Source: Tetracentron sinense
Taxonomy: Eukaryota; Streptophyta; Magnoliopsida; Trochodendrales; Trochodendraceae
Direction of reading: 5' to 3'
Assembly (NCBI GenBank): GCA_015143295.1
Contig: CM026562.1
Location: 43,730,088 to 43,794,087, forward strand
Length of the DNA: 64,000 bases
The number at the start of each line of letters is the position of its first letter. The first letter of the stretch is position 1. Shown one piece after another: positions 29,967 through 43,500 of the stretch. The notes below the pieces were generated by a model. That model searched no databases. It worked only from the letters and a program-made list of their open reading frames with translations, and was not told the DNA's origin. The position numbers and the translations under genes are program-made.

Positions 29967-31254
29967 CTACAAAAGAAAACTTCTCAAAAAGGATGATTCT
30001 ACTAACGAGGAAAAAACCTTAACACACCAACACAAACAATATTTTCTTCACGAATAGGTAAATATATAGTACCATAGGACGGTAGCTGCACTTTCTTAAT
30101 TCAGGTAATAATTAGTACCATGAAGGAAATGGTTACAGTCATTAAGCATGAATAAGTTGGATCAATAAGGAACAGTTTAATCATTCCCATTTTCTTCATT
30201 CAGCCTAAATAAACTGGACGCATTTTGTAAATAAGGAAAAGTTTTCTCAAAAGTGTTCGAAGAGTTAGCCAAATAAACTGGACTTTTTAATGGCTACCCT
30301 CCCTTACACTATACGGTAATGCTTACGTTCCAGGGTGTGTGTTCTATATATGCTACCAAAAAAAAAGCGGTAATGCTTACGTTTGCACTCCCTAGCCCTT
30401 ATTAGAATATAAGGTATGGTAAGGGAGAGGGTATATTCTAAAAATGGATTTTTGAACCCAAAAACTGAGAATAGTTTGATTCAGACCTTTGATTCATTGC
30501 TGTGAACCTTCCCGGATTCGAACACCTAAGAGTCTAATTGCCGCATATTTTGCCATGATGCCCTCTTTCTATACAATTCCCTGAATCCCTTCTTGGCTTC
30601 TTCATTGGTGTCTTCTACTCTTACCACGACCTACTTTATGTAGAATAAAAAACAATTTGACACAAAACTGTACAGAGAGAAGAAAGAAAGTGCAGATCGT
30701 TTGGTGAGGGGAGATAGTGTAGGGAGTTACGGTAACTGCCGGGAAGATAAGAGAAGTGGGGTTGAGTAGGGAGTGGCGGTAACTGCTGTATTTAAAGATG
30801 TATTTATTAGATATAGTACATCTCATGCATATCATGATCATACATGTACTCTATTAGAGATGATATATGCAACGACCCAAAATCTCTAGGGGTAGAGACG
30901 ATAGCTAGCTTTAAGTCTTTTTTTTTTTTTGTGTTCTAAGTGTGAATAAGATGAAATGGGGATCTTTATTCTTTAATCAAAGCTTTTGAGAAGTTCTTGT
31001 CCGCTCCTTGGCTGGTTTTTGTTTTGGTAATGAGGGTGTTCAGGCCTCTTAGAGCACTCGAGTAATCCCTCGACCATGTGCAATCTACACGCACTAGGGC
31101 AAGTAGGGATAAATGCTCAAGGGTAGCCAACAAGGGGAAGAGAATCGAATTCCGAATCTCCACTTCCTAAGACATGGTCCTGGCTAAGCACACCAACCCC
31201 TCGTTGGTTAACTCCTTGGTTGGGTTGTCGAGGAAAAAGGAATACAAACAAACA
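29967..31254. other. Intergenic stretch, no gene seen
   Basis: Contains poly-A/T runs and a sequence TGCAACGACCCAAAATC (30867-30883) of the kind that often begins plant LTRs. A similar ACGACCCAAAATC occurs at 32101, so a degraded LTR element may enclose the tandem repeat at 31255-32099. No coding domain is found. Confidence 0.4.
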
Positions 31255-32099
31255 ATTAGATAATAAAAATGAATACAAACAAGCAAAATATTTGGATTTC
31301 TATAAAGAGTTTATAATTTTTTGCTATTAGTGTTCGTTGTTTCTCTATTAGTATTCATCTTCCTTGTATCAACGATCGTTGTTTTTTTCTTTTATTTTTT
31401 TGCAACTTTTTTATTAGCTTCAATTACATACAATAGGATAATAAAAAAAGGTTACAAACAAACAAAATATTTGAGTTTTTACATAGCGTGTTTTTAATTT
31501 TTCGCTAGCAACGTTCGTTGTTCCTCTAATAGCGTTCATTTTCCTTGTATCAGCGATCATTGTTTTTTTCTTTTAATTATTTTGCTAATTTTTTATTAGC
31601 TATAATTATATACAATTAGATAATAAAAAGGGTTACAAACTAACAAAATATTTGGGTTTCTACATAGTGTGTTTCTAATTTTTCGCTAACAGCGTTCGTT
31701 GTTCCTCTAATAGCGTTCATTTTCCTTATATCAGTGATCATTATTATTATTTTTTAAATTTTTTTGCTACTTTTTTTATTAGCTTCAATTAGATAATAAA
31801 TAGGGATACAAACAAAAAAATTATTTGGATTTCTATATAACGTATTTCTAATTTTTCGTTATCAGCGTTCGTTGATCCTCTACTAGCGTTCATCTTCCAT
31901 GTATCAACAATCTTTGTTTTTTTCTTTTAACTTTTTTGCTACTTTTTTACTAGCTTCGATTATATACAATTAGATAATAAAAAGAGCTACAAAAAATAAA
32001 TTATTTAGGTTTCTACATAACGTATTTCTAATTTTTCACTATCAGCGTTCATTGTTCGTATAATAACATTTATTTCCTTATATCAGCAATCGTTGTTTT
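31255..32099. repeat. ~180-bp tandem repeat, about five copies
   Basis: The motif CAAAATATTTG or its variants recurs at about 31284, 31463, 31644, 31813 and 31992, i.e. spacing 169-181 bp. Each unit also holds GCGTTC(G/A)TTGTT, TTTTCGCTA and AATTAGATAATAAA. Copies are strongly diverged. By sequence it is unrelated to the 184-bp satellite further right, despite the similar unit length. Confidence 0.8.
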
Positions 32100-33064
32100 C
32101 ACGACCCAAAATCACACCTAGGAGTTATGAGACTTTGGCATCGTGACTTACATTCAAACCAACTTGTAAAGAGAAGATAAGGCAATTTAAATAGTGAACA
32201 TGCAAATTTCTCATTTTATATAAACTGTATTCCAAGTACAAGAGTCAGACTAAGGATTGAATCATAAACTAAAAACGTAGATCAGATCTTTCGCTTGAGT
32301 TACCAACTCAATCGATACAAAAATCACAAATGAAGGTCCAAAATACATGTCCCTTTCTCCCATCAACTCGTCTGTAGGGCCACCTATCAAGGTCCCTATC
32401 ATCCTCAGATAACAGCCTATCAGCTTCTCGACATATACCTCCTCGACTCATGGTTTCGAAGTGCGTGTGTTTACCTATGTACTTGCTGACATAAAATGTA
32501 CGGATGAGCATTGGATACTCAATGTATACAAACTAGTAACTAATAATGTTATAAAATATTTACATATCATACTGGGTACAGTTCATCATATCGCATGTAT
32601 AATTAGAGTGTGAAAACCATCTTCAATTAACAAGTGCATAATTTGAATCATAACCGTGACGCCTCGAACCTGTACTTAGGAAATCATGTTCCGAGACGCG
32701 TGTCCATTCGTCATTATTACGCAAGCGGAAGACTTTATCCACACAAATGAAGAAAATTTAAACATTTATCAGATGCTTTCAAAAAGCAAATAACACATGT
32801 TATCACAATTCCCATCATACAAACAAAATACCTGTATTATTTACATTTTCCTCTGTTTACAAAAGTAGGCGCCACTATTGCGCCGGGTATAGTCTGTACA
32901 ATATCCAAAAGTCCAGAGGTCCAACATCTATTGCTCAGCAGTTCTGAGATCTGCTGACATGAAACGTCAGTGAGGTATGAAGCACAATAAAACCACAGTC
33001 CATCTAGACTATTTTCCACATAATAGTATGCAATAATGATATAATAAACAGTTCAGTTTGCATG
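32100..33064. other. Intergenic stretch, retroelement-like debris
   Basis: Pieces such as ACGACCCAAAATC (32101) and GTGACGCCTCGAACC (32657) resemble plant LTR sequence, but no paired LTR, PBS or domain is found. Short frames on the minus strand have no recognisable content. Confidence 0.35.
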
Positions 33065-34239
33065 TTGTAAGCACCCAATTTTTACACCTCTTTAACCCTA
33101 GGCAAACCATAGGTCCAACCCCGAGTCAAACCATAGGTAAACCCTAGGTCCAACCCTATGTCCAACCTAAGTCAACCCTAGGTCTAACCCTAGGTTAACT
33201 CTAGTTAAACCCTAGGTAAATCATAGCTAGCCCTAGCCTAGCCCCAATCCAACCTAAACCCTACAAACCTAGGGCATGGGCCCAAGGCCCATGCAACACC
33301 TACCCGAGGTCTCTAGGGCCTAAAATCCGTAGGCTAACATCCCTTGGGCCCAAGCATGGGCCCATAACCCAAGCTAGGCCCTAGGAGGGGGGCCCAGCCC
33401 CAAAATTTAAAAAAATCTTAGAATGTCGGTAATCAATTACTGACATTCCTTTTGTGGTAAAATTTGTACCGCGTGCATGAGCATTAAACACGAGCCAGTC
33501 CTGTTTTTGGAAAAGTCTAGGAATGACGGTAGAGTTTCTACCACTATTTATCATTTTGCCTTACAGGGGAATGACGGTACTAGAATTACCGCCATTCTTG
33601 GAGTTTGCATTTTACACAAACTCTGCACCCTCCAGTTCCTCTGGCATGTCTCCAACAGTTCCCCCATGCTTCTGAGATCTCCGCCTACCCTCGTCCTTAT
33701 TCCCTTGGGGTCCCTAGCCCACCCACCTATAAATCCAAGCTCATCTTCAAGCTTCAACCCATTCCGAAATTCCAAGGGAAAATCATGAAGAATTCCAGAC
33801 CTCCAAAGAGCCCTATGCTTATAAGTTCAAAACCAAGGTGAGGGTTTTAGCCTTGGAGCAGTAGCTACGGTCAAGCAATCCTTCCCACCTACCTCATCAC
33901 CGTGAGATTCTTCACCATCACCGTTGGTGAGCTTATCTGCAGGGTAGGGTCTTTCCCTACCCCTATGTTATTCCAAAATCATATGTGAGCCCCTGGTCCT
34001 ACTCCAGGGGACTTTTGTTTTAATTCAGACCCAAAGCAAGGGTTCCCCTTACCTTCCTCTGAGGGATGGGGACCCCTCAAAGGTAAAATCTCGGTTACGA
34101 AGCTTGTCGCGCACTCGGCCACTCCCCAAAACATTCCGGGGAACCCTCAGTCCATGATAAATCCCTTGGAAGTGTTATGGTGCAAAACCAGGGGGAGAAA
34201 ATTCGAGTTCTGGAAAAATTCAGAAATGGCGGTAAACAC
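33065..34239. other. Possible LTR-like sequence, unassigned
   Basis: It begins TGTAAGCACCC (33066), includes a TATA-like CCTATAAATCC (33725-33735), and has repeated ATGACGGTA/ACCGCCATT pieces at 33430-33600. This composition suggests a solo or truncated LTR, but I found no second copy, target duplication or coding domain. The reading frames here have no known domain. Confidence 0.3.
33098..33250. repeat. Degenerate AACCCTAGGTC repeats
   Basis: About twelve imperfect copies of an 11-14-bp unit of the form AACCCTAGGTC(C/A)A. The AACCCTA core resembles the plant telomere unit (AAACCCT), but spacing and sequence are irregular, so it is better seen as a local minisatellite. Confidence 0.6.
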
Positions 34240-36045
34240 TGTTGCCCAGATATGGACCCTAGAGGGGGGGGGGTGAATAGGGTCAATGACAGATTCTAAA
34301 ATAGATTACCCTTTTAATGTGGAAATTAAAAATCAAAGGGAAATGCAGCTAATAAACAGTATAGAAATTTAAAAGCAAGTTATGCTAGGGATAGAAGAGA
34401 GAAAAGAGAATGCAAACTCAGTTTGTTATCGAGGTTCGGCTATCTCCAGCCTACTCCCTGCCTCTGCAACCCACAAGAGGTTCCACTACGATCCTTGATC
34501 GTATAAGCTCCTTCATAGGTGAAGCTTAAACCTTTTACAACCTCTCTTCTGATCGAGGTGCAATCGTACAATCCCTCTTGAGGTCAGGATAGAACCTTAC
34601 ACAATCAGAGCACAACCCTCTCTAACTAAACAGAAGCAAGAACTTCACTTTGCAAGAACATGTAGGTTCTTGACTAAATAGAGAACAAAGAATTTTTTGG
34701 ATTCAATCAATTCGAAATAAAAACTCCTTAAAAGTTAGATTTGATTGGAATAGCTTACTCTAAGAAATCTCTCAAGAAATGATCTGGATTTTAGCTCAAG
34801 GAGAGAAACAGAGTATCATTTTCTCAAGATTGGGGTTTTTAGCTTTAGAGAATGATTGATCAATAGAACAGTGTAAAAGTGAGTGTTATTGTTATTGGAT
34901 ATTTCAAAAATCATTTATATTTATAGTGATCCAAAATTTATTACCATTGATGAGCATTGAAAGAAAAATCATCCGTTATAAAAATAGCCGTTGAGCATTT
35001 AATACGAGTTTCAGACTTTTTCTGAACTATCCAGTCGATCACAAGGGTCATCTGATTGGCTGGATGGTTACTGGATCGCCTAGATCAGTTTCCTGATCTG
35101 CTGGATTGTAAAAACCATTTTTTGTAAGTTTTGTTCTATCCAGTCGATCACAAGGGTCTTCTGATCGACTGGATGGACCTCCTGATCGACTGGATGGTCC
35201 ACCAGATCGGCTGGATAGACCAAAAAACTTTTAGTTTTTGGTTTTCTTAAACGTTAATGAGTTTTCTTAGACTTTAATGATTTGCATGATTACCAAAGTC
35301 TTTTAAGTCATTAATAAAATATGATTAACATCTCATAATGATCTTTTGAATGATCTAAAATGGATTCACAAAGAGTTCCAACTTGATTAGTACACGTAGA
35401 AAAATTTTGAAATTTTTTTTCTATCTAATCAATCACAGGGCTTGCCTGATCGACTGGATGGTCTGCCTGATCGGCTGGATGGTCTATCTGATTGACTGGA
35501 TAGACCATTTTTATTTGCAGAAACTATTTTCAAAACCTTTAAGATAGGATTTGATTCCAAGGTTTTGTACTTAATCTTTATGAGTAAAATGATCATGTTT
35601 TAAGGTCCTTAGTCATATTTTTATATTTGTTCAAGGGACCTATGGTCAATCTAAGATATTTTGAGCTTTTTCACCAAATCACTACTTGAGGATTTTTACA
35701 AGAAATCCTAGACAGACCACTGACTACCTAAACTTAGACCTTGATGGAGTTGATTCTTTTGCTTCTATGGTCTTCAGTATCAGTGCCTTCAAGACAATCT
35801 TCCAGAATCCTTTTTGCTTATAGTTGAATATCTTCTTGAAGCTTTGATTTGGAATTGTCATCAAGCTTTGACTTGGTCTATTTCATTGAAGATTCTTTGG
35901 TTTTGCTTGAAATCTCTTCTTTAATTTTTGAATACTATGGAAAAGGTTGCTCATAGAAGATATTAGTATTACAAGAGTCATTTCATTATTTATGTTATCA
36001 TTAAAACTAATTGAGGGTCATATGGTTGTATCCTTTAGGCTAACA
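34240..36045 (-). repeat. SIRE-like 3' LTR (about 1.8 kb)
   Basis: On the minus strand it begins TGTTAGCC (36045 down) and ends GGGCAACA (34240), with TGTT...AACA ends. It contains several imperfect copies of a GATCGACTGGATGG-like sequence at about 35030-35210 and 35420-35510. The matching LTR is not in the window. Confidence 0.65.
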
Positions 36046-36060
36046 ATCTCCCCCTTTTTG
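36046..36060 (-). other. Polypurine tract of the SIRE-like element
   Basis: Minus strand CAAAAAGGGGGAGAT directly abuts the LTR start TGTTAGCC. This junction type is characteristic and sets both orientation and LTR boundary. Confidence 0.75.
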
Positions 36061-36444
36061 ATGATGACACAAATAATGGAATGAGTTGGGTTAAGCTCCC
36101 CCTCAACATATACTTTTCATAAAATTTTTGAGGAGAGCTCCGCTTAAGCATGTGCATATAAGTAAAAAGCAGTAAGTTGGAATCAAGAGAAGTTCCACAA
36201 AGAAATTTTGTAAGAATTTTCTAATAAATACCAAGAGAAGTTCCATGATATTCTAAATTGAATTCAAGTATGACAATATAAAGAGATATATAAAAAAATG
36301 TATTTCATATGTTGAGAAAGAATTACATCATTACATTTGAAAACATCCATACATTCAATGCTCATTCCAATACTTTCTCTCTCTTGTCAACATCAAAGGA
36401 AAACATAAAAACAGTAGAATAAAATAGACAATAGAAAATAGATC

Positions 36445-37596
36445 CTATGTGGTCTTCTTCTTATTCTTCTTAATCTTCTTCTTGATAGCCATGAAGAGAT
36501 AGTCTTCATCACTGCTAGAGCTGGTTGGGGAGTCATCTGAAGAGTCAGAGGAGGAAGTTTGAGCTTTGTCTTCATCTGAGGAGGGAAGAGAAATGATAGG
36601 GGCACCCTTTGACTTACCCTTAGAAGGGGTTTCTTCTGTTTTCAGGGGCTACTTGCCTTTAGATGTCGAAGATGGACCTTGAGAGGGGGTTTGAGAAGGA
36701 GGGGCTCTAGTAGCCAAGCTAACCAAGAAGTTGTTGATCTTCTTGAGTTCATCTGTGGCTCTTAGAATAATGGTGGCTGACAAAGAGTCTTGCTCAGCCA
36801 TGTCCAACAGCAACTTGCCTTGGGTCTTCATTTGTAGGCTTGAAGATTTTGCATGTCCTTGGATTACAGCTGCAACCTTGCTAAGCTTTAGAAATTCCTC
36901 CATTTGATCAGCCTCTAGCCTCTGAATTAAGGTAGTGACTGTGTCAACCCTGTTCTTGATCACTGAGGTGTCCATGCTCACATTCCCCAAAACAGAATAT
37001 GCTGCATCATCTCTCTCTTTCAAATCAGAGTGGACAGCAGCTAGGGAGGTTTCACTGTGGACATCCTCTCTCTCATCTAAGCTTTGAAGTCAGCAGAGGA
37101 TCCCTCAAGACATGCAAGTCTGTCCTTGACTTCAATCTGCAATCCAGTAGCTTGGGCTTCTTGGTTCTCCATTCTATCTCTCTTCTCAGCTTGAAAACTT
37201 AGCATCCTAGTGCTTATGGAGTCTAGCTTATCCATCATTAAGCTCAAAACATCATCAGAAATGGTAGGTCTAGAAAGGGGCTTAGGAGGAGTAGAAGACC
37301 ACCACCCTCAAAGTGAGGGGTGGAAGCTCTGAAGGGAGAAGAATGAGGAGAAAGGGGAGAGGCTCTAGAGGGAGACTGAGCAGGAGAGATGGGAGGATTA
37401 GCAGGAAGAGATTGATCCAGAGTAGGATCAGACTGGGGTGGAAGAGATGAGGGAGCAGAGGTAGAAGGGTGAGAGACAGTGGATTTGGGAAACCATTTTT
37501 GCAATTCTTTATTCCACTGATATCCTATTTTTACTAAGGTTGTTGGAATGTAAAAGTCAAAATGGGTGGGATGAATTACTTTAAGAGTGGAGTTGA
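36445..37596 (-). pseudogene. Envelope-like ORF remnant (SIRE-type third ORF)
   Basis: Minus-strand reading begins inside FYIPTTLVKIGYQWNKELQKWFPKS (about 37560-37485) and passes a Pro/Ser-rich stretch. It changes frame near 37300 and 37075, and continues through a helical segment (about 37023-36652). An in-frame TAG occurs at 36649-36651. An acidic Ser/Asp-rich, Lys-ending tail (SSDEDKAQTSSSD...KKKIKKNKKK) then ends at 36445. Position between pol and the 3' LTR fits the extra ORF of SIRE elements. Several breaks and the satellite junction make it non-functional. Confidence 0.55.
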
Positions 37597-40500
37597 AAGG
37601 TGACGGAATAGGTATTATTGTACATCTTTGGAAAGGTATCTAAGCAACCTATGACCCTGAAAATTTCCATAAAAATCGAGAGCTAGTGCCTAAAAAAATT
37701 TGGTAGAATAGTGCGGACCACTAAAGGAATAACATTATTAATTTTTGGGACCAATATTTAGATATGCATAGAAATACGCTCGGGGTGATGGAATAGGTAT
37801 TATTCTACATCTTTGGAAAGGTATCTAAGCATCCTATGACGCTGTAAATATTCAAAAAAATCGAGAACTAGTCCCTAAAAAAATTGGGTAGAATAGTGCG
37901 GACCACTAAGGGAATTAAAATATTAATTTTTGGGACCTTTATTTAGATATGCATAGAAATACGGTCGGGTGACGGAATAGGTACTATTCTACATCTTTGG
38001 AAAGGTATCTAAGCATCCTATGACCCTGTAAATTTCCATAAAAATCGAGAGCTAGTGCCTAAAAAAATTTGGTAGAATAGTGCAGACCACTAAAGGAATA
38101 ACATTATTAATTTTTGGGACCAATATTTAGATATGCATACAAATACGCTCGGGTGACGGAATAGGTATTATTGTTCATCTTTGGAAAGGTATCTAAGCAA
38201 CCTATGCCCCTGTAAATTTCCACAAAAATCGAGAGCTAGTGCCTAAAAAAATTTGGTAGAATAGTGCGGACCACTAAAGGAATAACATTATTAATTTTTG
38301 GGACCAATATTTAGAAATGCATAGAAATATGCTCGGGTGACGGAATAGGTATTATTCTACATCTTTGGAAAGGAATCTAAGCAACCTATGACCCAGTAAA
38401 TTTCCATAAAAATCGAGAGCTAGTGCCTAATAAAATTTGGTAGAATAGTGCGGACCACTAAGGGAAATAAAATATTAATTTTTAAGACCTATATTTAGAT
38501 ATGCATAGAAATACGCTCGGGTGACGGAATAGGTATTATTCAATATCTTAGGAAAGGTATCTAAGCATCCTATGACGCAGTAAAATTTCATAAAAATCGA
38601 GAGCTAGTCCCTAAAAAAATTTGGTAGAATAGTGCGAACCAATAAAGGAATAACATTATTAATTTTTGGGACCAATATTTAGATATACATAGAAATACGC
38701 TTGGGTGACGGAATAGGTATTATTCTACATCTTTGGAATGGTATCTAAGCAACCTATGACCCTTCAAATTTCCATAAAAATCGAGAGCTAGTGCCTAAAA
38801 AAATTTGGTAGAATAGTGCGAACCACTAAAGGACTTAAAATATTAATTTTTGGGACCTAAATTCACATATGCACAGAAATACGCTCGGGTGACGGAATAG
38901 GTATTATCATACATCTTTGGAAAGGTATCTAAGCAACCTATGACCCAGTAAATTTTCATAAAAATCGAGAGCTAGTGCCTAAAAAAATTTGGTAGAATAG
39001 CGCGGACCACTAAAGGAATAACATTATTCATTTTTGGGACCAATATTTAGATATGCATAGAAATACGCTCGGGTGACGGAATAGGTATTATTCTACATCT
39101 TTGGAAAGGTATCTAAGCATCGTATGACGCTGTAAATTTTCATAAAAATCGAGAGCTAGTCCCTAAAAAAATTTGGTAGAATAGTGCGGACCACTAAGGG
39201 AATTAAAATATTAATTTTTGGGACCTATATTTAGATATGCATAGAAATACGCTCGGGTGACGGAATAGGTACTATTCAACATCTTTGGAAAGGTATCTAA
39301 GCAACCTATGACCCTGTAAATTTCCATAAAAATCGAGAACTAGTGTCTAATAAAATTTGGTAGAATAGTGCGGACCACTAAGGGAATTAAAATATTAATT
39401 TTTAAGACCTATATTTAGATATGCATAGAAATACGCTCGGGTGACGGAATAGGTATTATTCTACATCTTTGGAAAGGTATATAAGCAACCTATGACCCTG
39501 TAAATTTTCAAAAAAATCGAGAGCAAGTGCCTAAAAAAATATGGTAGAATAGTGCGGACCACTAAAGGAATAACTTTAATAATTTTAGGGACCAATATTT
39601 AGATATGCATAGAAATACGCTCGGGTGACGGAATAGGTATTATTCTACATCTTTGGAAAGGAATCTAAGCAACCTTTTACCCTGTAAATTTCCATAAAAA
39701 TCGAGAGCTAGAGCCTAATAAAATTTGGTAGAATAGTGCGGACCACTAAGGGAATTAAAATATTAATTTTGAAGACCTATATTTAGATATGCATAGAAAT
39801 ACGCTCGGGTGACGGAATAGGTATTATTCTACATCTCTGGAAAGGTATATAAGCATCCTATGACGCTGTAAATTTTCATAAAAATCGAGAGCTAGTCCCT
39901 AAAAAAATTTGGTAGAATAGTGCGGACCACTAAGGGAATTAAAATATTAATTTTTGGGACCAATATTTAGATATGCATAGAAATACGCTCGGGTGACGGA
40001 ATAGGTATTATCCTACATCTTTGGAAAGGTATCTAAGCAACCTATCACCCTGAAAATTTTCATGAAAATCGAGAACTAGTCCCTAAAAAATTTGGTAGAA
40101 TAGTGCGGACCATGAAAGGAATAACATTATTAATTTTTGGGACCAATATTTAGATTTGCATAGAAATACGCTCGGGTGACGGAATAGGTATTATTCTACA
40201 TCTTTGGAAAGGAATATAAGCAACCTATGACCCAGTAAATTTCCATAAAAATCGAGAGCTAGAGCCTAATAAAATTTGGTAGAATAGTGCGGACCACTAA
40301 GGGAATTAAAATATTAATTTTTAAGACCTATATTTAGATATGGATAGAAATACGCTCGGGTGACGGAATAGGTATTATCCTACATCTTTTGAAAGGTATC
40401 TAAGCAACCTATGACCCTGTAAATTTTCAAAAAAATCGAGAGCAAGTGCCTAAAAAAATATGGTAGAATAGTGCGGACCCCTAAAGGAATAACATTATTA

Positions 40501-43500
40501 ATTTTTGGGACCAATATTTTGATATGCATAGAAATACGCTCGGGTGACGGAATAGGTATTATTCTACATCTTTGGAAAGGTATCTAAGCAACCAATGACC
40601 CATTAAATTTTCATAAAAATTTAGTGCTAGTGCCTAAAAAAATTTGGTAGAATAGTGCTGACCACTAAAAGAATAACATTATTAATTTTTGGGACCAATA
40701 TTTAGATATGCATAGAAATACGCTCGGGTGACGGAATAGGTATTATTCTACATCTTTGGAAATGTATCTAAGCAACCTATGACCCTGTAAATTTCAATAA
40801 AAATCGAGAGCTAGTGCCTAAAAAAATTTGGTAGAATAGTGCGGACCACTAAAGGAATAACATTATTAATTTTTGGGACCAATATTTAGATATGCATAGA
40901 AATACGCACGGGTGACGGAATAGGTATTATTTACATCATTAGAAAGGAATCTAAGCAACCTATGACCCTGTAAATTTCCATAAAAATCGAGAGCTAGTGC
41001 CTAATAAAATTTGGTAGAACAGTTCGGACCACTAAGGGAATTAAAATATTAATTTTTAAGACCTATTTTTTTATTTGCATAGAAATACGCTCAGGTGATG
41101 GAATTGGTAATATCCTACATCTTTGGAAAGGTATCTAACCAACCTATGACCCTGTAAATTTTCAAAAAAATCGAGAGCAAGTGCCTAAAAAAATATGGTA
41201 GAATTGTGCGGACCATTAAAGGAATAACTTTAATAATTTTTGGGACCAATATTTAGATATGCATAGAAATACGGTCGGGTGACGGAATAGGTATTATTCT
41301 ACATCTTTGGAATGGTATCTAAGCAAGGTATGACCCTGTAAATTTCCATAAAAATCGAGAGCTAGTGCCTAAAAAATTTTGATAGAATAGTGCGGACCAC
41401 TAAAGGACTTAAAATATTAATTTTTGGGACCTATATTTACATATGCACTGAAAAACGCTCGGGTGACGGAATAGGTATTATCCTACATCTTTGGAAAGGT
41501 ATCTAAGCAAACTATGACCCAGTAAATTTTCATAAAAATCGAGAGCTAGTGCCTAAAAAAATTTGATAGAATAGTGCGGACCACTAAAGGAATAACATTA
41601 TTAATTTTCGGGTCCAATTTTTAGATATGCATAGAAATACGCTCGGGTGACGGAATAGGTATTATTCAACATCTTTGGAATGGTATCTAACCATCCTATG
41701 ACCCTGTAAATTTTCATAAAAATCGTCAGTTAGTGCCTAAAAAAATTTTCTAGAATAGTGCGGACCACTAATGGAATTAAAATATTAATTTTTGGGACCT
41801 ATATTTAGATATGCATAGAAATACGCTCGGGTGACGGAATAGGTACTATTCTACATCTTTGGAAAGGTATCTAAGCAACCTATGACCCTGCAAATTTCCA
41901 TAAAAATCGAGAGCTAGTGCCTAAAAAAATTTGGTAGAATAGTGCGGACCACTAAAGGAATAACATTATTAATTTTTGGGACCAATATTTAGAGATGCAT
42001 AGAAATACGCTCGGGGGACGGAATAGGTATTATTCTACATCTTTGGAAAGGTATCTAAGCAACCTATGACCCTGTAAATTTCCACAAAAATCGAGAGCTA
42101 GTGCCTAAAAAGATATTGTGGAATAGTGCGGACCACTAAAGGAATAACATTATTAATTTTTGGGACCAATCTTTAGATATGCATAGAAATACGCTCGGGT
42201 GACGGAATAGGTACTATTCTACATCTTTGGAAAGGTATCTAAGCAACCTATGACCCTGAAAATTTCCATAAAAATCGAGAGCTAGTGCCTAAAAAAATTT
42301 GGTAGAATAGTGCAGACCACTAAGGGAATTAAAATATTAACTTTTAACACCTATGTTTAGATATGAATGGAAATACGCTCGGGTGACGGAATAGGTATTA
42401 TTCTACATCTTTGGAAAGGTATCTAAGCAACCTATGACCCAGTAAATTTTCATAAAAAGCGAGAGCTAGTGCCTAAAAAAATTTGGTAGAATAGTGCGTA
42501 CCACTAAAGGAATAACATTATTAATTTTTGGGAGCAATATTTAGATATGCATAGAAATACGCTCGGGTTACGAAATAAGTATTATTCTAAATCTTTGGAA
42601 AGGTAACTAAGCAACCTATGACCCTGTAAATTTCAATAAAAATAGAGAGCTAGGGCCTAAAAAATATTTGTAGAATACTGCGTACCACTAAAGGAATAAC
42701 ATTATTAATTTTTGGGACCAATATTTAGATATGCATAGAAATACGTTCTGGTGATGGAATAGGTATGATTCTACATCTTTGGAATGGTATCTAAGCAACC
42801 TATGACCCTGTAAATTTCCATAAAAATCGACAGCTAGTGCCTAAAAAAATTTGGTAGAATAGTGTGTACCACTAAAGGAAATATATTAATTTTTGGGACC
42901 CATATTTACATATGCACAGAAATACGCTCGGGTGAAAGAATAGGTGTTATCCTACATCATTGGAAAGGTATCTAAGCAAGCTATGACCCTGTAAATTTTC
43001 ATAAAAATCGAGAGCTAGTGCCTAAAAAAATTTGGTAGAATAGTGCGGACCACTAAAGGAATAACATTATTAATTTTTGGGACCAATATTTAGATATGCA
43101 TAGAAATACGCTCGGCTGACGGAATAGGTATTTTTCAACATCTCTGGAAAGGTATCTAAGCAACCTATGACCCTGTAAATTTCCATAAAAATCGAGCGGT
43201 AGTGCCTAAAAAAATTTGGTAGAATAGTGTGAACCACTAAAGGACTTAAAATATTAATTTTTGGGTCCTATATTTTATATGCATAGAAATACGCTCGGGT
43301 GACGGAATAGGTATTATTCAATATCTTTGGAAAGGTATCTAAGCAACCTATGACCCTGTAAATTTCCACAAAAATCGAGAGTTAGTGCCTAAACAAATTT
43401 GGTTGAATAGTGCGGACCACTAAAGAAATAACATTATTAATTTTTGGGACCAATATTTAGATATGCATGGAAATACCCTCGGGTGACGGAATAGGTATTA

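Larger units (their letters stand above)
34240..37596 (-). mobile_element. Truncated SIRE/Maximus-like Ty1/copia element
   Basis: On the minus strand the order is envelope-like ORF remnant, polypurine tract, 3' LTR. The rest of the element (pol, gag, other LTR) is absent because the sequence switches to the 184-bp satellite at about 37597. The combination of CTAGAGGGGGGG...TGAATAGG near the LTR edge, a long LTR and a polypurine tract reading CAAAAAGGGGGAGAT preceded by TCATCAT is what I know of SIRE-type elements. The assignment is by these hallmarks, not by pol. Confidence 0.6.

Noticed and set aside
33065-34239. Solo LTR with CATGT target site
   Set aside because: No matching CATGT or CA end was found near the right side, so kept only as unassigned LTR-like sequence.
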